From contig JABUUT010000002.1 in assembly GCA_021443045.1 (NCBI GenBank), positions 29,865 through 38,094 on the forward strand: DNA of 8,230 nt. The letters run 5' to 3'. The notes below the pieces were generated by a model. That model did no database searches. It saw only the letters and a list, made by a program, of their open reading frames with translations, and had not been told where the DNA came from. A program made the position numbers and the translations under genes. The DNA is from Fibrobacteraceae bacterium (GTDB lineage Bacteria > Fibrobacterota > Fibrobacteria > Fibrobacterales > Fibrobacteraceae). Below are positions 5,042-8,230 of the stretch, piece after piece. The first letter of the stretch is position 1. The number at the start of each line of letters is the position of its first letter.

Positions 5042-6112
5042 TTAATTTTTTATGCAGCGAAGGCTATTTCCCACATATTTTTCACCACCGCTTTTTCCCC
5101 AAAAAATTGCCGGGTTACCATTCTCAAACATAATATCTTCAGCAAAGCCATTCTCCAAATCAGAACCATTTTTTGGCCGTTCACTAGATGTCCACAAATA
5201 GGCGTAGAAACCGACATCCTGGAAGATATCCATGGCAAAACCCACTCCTCCAGGCAACAGGTCAAAGCCAATGATTTCGGAGGCTTCATCAGTGGGCCAC
5301 TTTCCAGAAGCCTTCAAGAAGTACCCTGCATAATCCTTACCGCCCACAAATTCAAACAGCACTTCGTATTCCTGCCGTGAGGGAACATGGAAACCTTCGG
5401 GGCAGATATTTCCACCAGGATAAACGCTGTCCATAATGGCATACCAGGAATACAGGCGGCCATACTTTAGGCAATTTTCTTCATCACCACCATAGCACCA
5501 AGAAAGGGTGGTCACCGTATCTTCCTTTTCAAAGGCAGACACATCGTAATTCAAATTTTCGGCCATCCAAACTTGGCTTCCAATTTCAATCGTTCTGTAC
5601 ACTTGTCCATCGCGGGAATCTGTTATAGAATCATAGACAACTTCGCCATTCCATTTTCCATCTTTACAGACAAGAGTCTTCCCAAACAAAGTTGCGGTAT
5701 CACCTTCAAAAGGCGAGGAGCACACTTTTCCAATTACTTCTTCTTCAATGGTTATGGGCCTCCAGCCACTTTCTTCGCAAATAAGCCATGATGTAGAATC
5801 TTTTTCACCTATATCATGGTCGTCTCGGCAATGGGGCGTGGGTCCACAGGGAATTTCCATACCATCAATTTCGTCAATACAGATGTCCGAATATTCGTTA
5901 CCACTATTATTAGATCCGTTATCGGAATGGGGAACATCGCTGGTACTTGAAGACGAATTGAGCACATTACCGGAAGAAGACAAAATCGTATCAGAGATTC
6001 CCGCATTCTGGTCTTCCAGGGAACCACCTGAAACATTGCTACTTTCGGAACAGCCGCCCATCAGCAAAATAAATGAGCCAAGCATAAAATAAATTTTATG
6101 ATTCATGTTCAT
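5042..6112 (-). CDS. FISUMP-domain lipoprotein
   Basis: A 356-residue predicted outer-envelope lipoprotein. Residues 1-20 are a signal peptide ending LLMGG before Cys21, the probable lipidated residue. A Ser/Asn/Gly-rich linker follows (about 22-75). A cysteine-containing middle part (about 76-155, Cys78, 89, 95, 112, 131, 149) has two short CE-SGW / CKDGKW-like units. The C-terminal FISUMP domain (Fib_succ_major, PF09603/TIGR02145) spans roughly 160-356, with DGQVYRTIEIGSQVWMAENL, the LKYGRLYSWYAIM helix, CPEGFHVPSRQEYE, LWTSSE and the closing SLRCIKN. The domain is expanded in Fibrobacter; its biochemical role is not established, though its fold relates it to C-type-lectin/sulfatase-modifying-like modules. 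AGGAAG seven bases before this ATG favours it over the in-frame ATG two codons later. It lies 29 bases downstream of the TIGR02147 gene and is probably co-transcribed. Confidence 0.92.
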   Translation of the reverse strand: MNMNHKIYFMLGSFILLMGGCSESSNVSGGSLEDQNAGISDTILSSSGNVLNSSSSTSDVPHSDNGSNNSGNEYSDICIDEIDGMEIPCGPTPHCRDDHDIGEKDSTSWLICEESGWRPITIEEEVIGKVCSSPFEGDTATLFGKTLVCKDGKWNGEVVYDSITDSRDGQVYRTIEIGSQVWMAENLNYDVSAFEKEDTVTTLSWCYGGDEENCLKYGRLYSWYAIMDSVYPGGNICPEGFHVPSRQEYEVLFEFVGGKDYAGYFLKASGKWPTDEASEIIGFDLLPGGVGFAMDIFQDVGFYAYLWTSSERPKNGSDLENGFAEDIMFENGNPAIFWGKSGGEKYVGNSLRCIKN

Positions 6113-6141
6113 ATTTTTACTTCCTTTTTTAAATGTTCATT

Positions 6142-6960
6142 TTAAACTTTATCTGTAAGGGGGAACATCTGCATATTCAAGCGATACACGCGATTGCCCC
6201 CTTTTTTAGCAGTGGCAATAGAAATAATTCTCTTACGGCAAAGGTCCAGTTCATGCAAAATTTGAGCGTAAGATTCATCATCGATACCCATGGTAACGCC
6301 TGTAAAGTTACGCTCATCCACAGCAAACTTTTCAACGGCATCTTCTGCAAAGCGGGCCATTTCCTTGTGCATGGAACGCACCAGCATCGGCATAGCCGCC
6401 GTAGACATCATAAGGGAACGCTCTATCTGCTCGTAAGTTCCATCAGCATTTTTTTTCAGGAATTTTGCACGGGTTAAAAAAGCCAACGCATCCCGAACTT
6501 CTTCTGCCGTAAAAGCACCACCACAAGCCTTTGCCACTTCCAAAGGTTTTGCACCCGGCATCATGGGGGCTAGCTCACGCAGCACAGGGTATTTCCAGGA
6601 TTCGTAAAAAGAAGCCGATTCCCCTTCCAGCACCCGAACCTTGTGGGCAGCCGCAATGGCCTTCATTTCGGCATAGGCCACCTTTTTATCCGCATCCCTT
6701 TTCGCCTGACAAAATTTTACCAGCTGACGGAAATATTCCCGCTCCGCACCCACCAAATCCATGGCGTCCGCAGCACCCTCCATTCCCGACTTGGACAAAC
6801 CACTCTTGCCCTCGCACACCAGCTTCATGTAGTTGGGCGAGGTAAACCCACCCTTTTTCGTAAACTCGCGCCAGGTAAATGCAGAAGTTCGCTTTTTCCA
6901 CTGGTAGTATTCGCTCATGAACAAGCGGTAATCTTCATATTCAATCACAGATTTCATCAT
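6142..6960 (-). CDS. TIGR02147 family (DUF4423) protein, putative transcriptional regulator
   Basis: A 272-residue soluble protein of TIGR02147, a family known as a paralogous set in F. succinogenes. Hallmarks are EYEDYRLFMSEYYQWKK at the N-terminus, FTWREFTKKGGFTSPNYMKL (28-47), EGKSGLS and AEREYFRQLVKFCQAK (72-87), then DUF4423-like helical sequence with an EEVRDALAFLTRAKFLKK winged-helix-like unit near 153-170. Residues 27-70 resemble a Cro/CI-type helix-turn-helix, so DNA binding is a reasonable inference, but no target is known. Two adjacent ATGs could start it (6960 or 6957); an AGGGT run lies directly before them, too close for normal Shine-Dalgarno spacing to the first. The FISUMP lipoprotein gene follows after 29 bases, suggesting that the regulator controls or is controlled with it. 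An inverted repeat at its start may be an autoregulatory site. Confidence 0.9.
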   Translation of the reverse strand: MMKSVIEYEDYRLFMSEYYQWKKRTSAFTWREFTKKGGFTSPNYMKLVCEGKSGLSKSGMEGAADAMDLVGAEREYFRQLVKFCQAKRDADKKVAYAEMKAIAAAHKVRVLEGESASFYESWKYPVLRELAPMMPGAKPLEVAKACGGAFTAEEVRDALAFLTRAKFLKKNADGTYEQIERSLMMSTAAMPMLVRSMHKEMARFAEDAVEKFAVDERNFTGVTMGIDDESYAQILHELDLCRKRIISIATAKKGGNRVYRLNMQMFPLTDKV

Positions 6961-6998
6961 ACCCTAAATATAAACTGTGTAGGGTCACTCTAGAACAA
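6961..6998 (-). promoter_or_regulatory. Candidate promoter/operator of the TIGR02147-FISUMP operon
   Basis: On the minus strand TTGTTC (6998-6993) and TTTATA (6974-6969) are 18 bases apart. An inverted repeat, ACCCTA (6961-6966) and TAGGGT (6980-6985), brackets the -10 box and abuts the start codon. If this promoter is used the transcript would be nearly leaderless. The dyad is short and could be chance. Confidence 0.35.
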
Positions 6999-7002
6999 TT
7001 TT

Positions 7003-7051
7003 TTATACAAAATCTTTAATTTTTATAAAAAATGTATAATTTTTTGTATAA
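7003..7051. repeat. AT-rich inverted repeat upstream of the TIGR02147 gene
   Basis: TTATACAAAA (7003-7012) and TTTTGTATAA (7042-7051) are perfect inverted copies 29 bases apart. TGTATAAT also occurs directly at 7033-7040 and 7045-7052, and TATAATACAA at 7071-7080. The block lies in a gene-free, very AT-rich stretch between the regulator and the feoB remnant and may be regulatory. Low base complexity raises the odds of chance matches. Confidence 0.5.
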
Positions 7052-7116
7052 TAAAAAATTTCAATCATTTTATAATACAAGCGATTCCTAAAAATAAAGC
7101 AGTCTATAATTGGGTT

Positions 7117-8230
7117 TTAAAAATCACCTTTCAGTCCATATTTGCCTTTGCCGATAAGTTTTAGGCTCACAAAAATCGTAAGTAAAATAAGTCCACTGGC
7201 AACAATCCAGCACAGCCATGGACCATCCTAGGGCCGTTTGCATTACAGCAAGAAGCGTGCCATAAAATTTTCCTAACTCCCTAAATACGGTGCCCAAAGC
7301 CGCCACAAAGGGGCTGGAATTTCCATGGAACAGACTATGCCGCAAAACAAGACCGTAAACCAAGGCCACAAACACACCTACCAAATAAATTAAGAACACC
7401 ACATTCCCGGCATCTTTTCCAAAGAACGCCGCCGCAAACAGTGCATACACAGAAAGCCTTGCACTACAGCTCATAAAGGGAATCAAAAACATGGTGAGGA
7501 ATCGTTCTCGCCTGTTTTCAACACCCGCGACCCCATAATGGCAGGAACGCTACAGCCAAAGCCCACGAAGCATAGGCACAAAAGCCCGCCCCGGCAGCCC
7601 CAGAAAACGCATAAACCGGTCTGCCACAAAAGCGGCCCGAGCCATATACCCAGAATCCTCCAAAAACGTAAGACAAAAAAACATGAACGCCACCACAGGA
7701 ATAAAAGTAGCCACCGTTTGAATGCCCGTGCCCACCCCCGCCGAAAGAAGCGTCACCAAAAATTCGGGAGCCCCCATCTTGTTTAGCACCACCGCCACGC
7801 CATCCACAAAAATCGCACCGCAGGCAATGTCAAAAAAATCCACAAAGGCATTGCCAATGTTCACCGCCACCCAGAACACAAGATACATGATAAACAAAAA
7901 CAGGGGAATGCCTAAAAAGCGGTTCAAGAAAAATCGATCCAATTTATCAATGTGGGTCACCTTCTTTAACGAAGCTTCCGTCACATTGCTATCGATATTG
8001 TGGATGTAAACGTTACGGGAATCCGCCATGGCAAATTCAGGCTCATCCCCCAACTTTTGGGTAAGTTCATCCCGCGAAAACTCAATGCCACATTCCGTCG
8101 AAAGTTCCACCACATTCCTGGAACCCGATTACTGTCAATATCCAACGCCATAAGAAATTCCAACTGAACCCATCACACATACAGGTAATCGTTGAGCACA
8201 GGCTGTAATCCCTCGCCGCTAATGTCCTTG
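7117..8230 (-). pseudogene. feoB: Decayed feoB, ferrous iron transporter (5' part outside window)
   Basis: Three frames together encode recognisable FeoB membrane-domain sequence: DKLDRFFLNRFLGIPLFLF, GAIFVDG, GIQTVATFIPVVAF, FLEDSGYMARAAFV, GLPGRAFVPML, GFGCSVPAIMGSRVL, FLIPFMSCSARLSVYALFAA and the C-terminal FRELGKFYGTLL helix. FeoB imports Fe2+ across the inner membrane using an N-terminal GTPase domain, which would lie beyond 8230. Lesions, in reading order: TGA at 8175-8173 where an Arg-Trp is expected; a frameshift near 8113-8130; an extra base near 7567, which leads to TAG at 7552-7550; a missing base near 7511; an internal deletion near 7300-7310 joining SPFV to AALGTVFREL, dropping roughly 200 residues; and a frameshift near 7216, after which WIVASGLILLTIFVSLKLIG runs to TAA at 7119-7117. 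Neighbouring genes are intact, so poor sequence quality alone is unlikely. Confidence 0.88.

Noticed and set aside
7538..7786. Rightward basic 82-residue frame over the feoB remnant
   Set aside because: It is antisense to clear FeoB sequence and has no ribosome site or recognisable fold.

Overview
The window looks like a piece of a Fibrobacter chromosome (Fibrobacterota; F. succinogenes or a close relative). The main reason is a neighbouring pair of genes from two families first defined as paralogous expansions in F. succinogenes: a lipoprotein with a FISUMP (Fib_succ_major) domain and a TIGR02147/DUF4423 protein. Intergenic DNA is AT-rich, and the other genes are ordinary for a free-living or rumen Gram-negative bacterium.

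Layout, left to right. (1) 1-2930: rightward single-gene units, each with its own terminator: a secreted thioredoxin-fold protein with a CPHC site, a 174-residue RelA/SpoT-type HD-like protein that has lost most of its catalytic residues, and phosphoserine aminotransferase (serC). A leftward tRNA-Arg(UCU) with a good promoter lies between the first two and shares a perfect 17-bp bidirectional hairpin with the thioredoxin-like gene. (2) 2995-4356: a leftward CLC transporter with fluoride-type signatures (Met at the central serine position, GREGV gating motif, GGEVTPLF). (3) 4357-5041: about 680 bp with no credible gene. It holds two ~125-bp direct repeats (about 95% identical, each with three hairpins) flanking ~280 bp packed with further hairpins, then a terminator-like hairpin. 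This is the least explained part of the window. (4) 5042-6960: a leftward two-gene operon, TIGR02147 protein then FISUMP lipoprotein, with a small inverted repeat at the first start codon. (5) 7117-8230: a decayed feoB (ferrous iron transporter) reading leftward and running off the right edge, with a nonsense codon, several frameshifts and a large internal deletion.

Functionally the genes are mostly independent: serine biosynthesis, fluoride (or other halide) export, cell-envelope thiol chemistry, and a lineage-specific surface-lipoprotein/regulator pair. No complete defence system, CRISPR array, transposase or integrase is visible. The most novel-looking items are the structured repeat cassette, the degenerate HD protein, and the TIGR02147-FISUMP unit with a possible operator. 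All family assignments were made by eye from sequence motifs.
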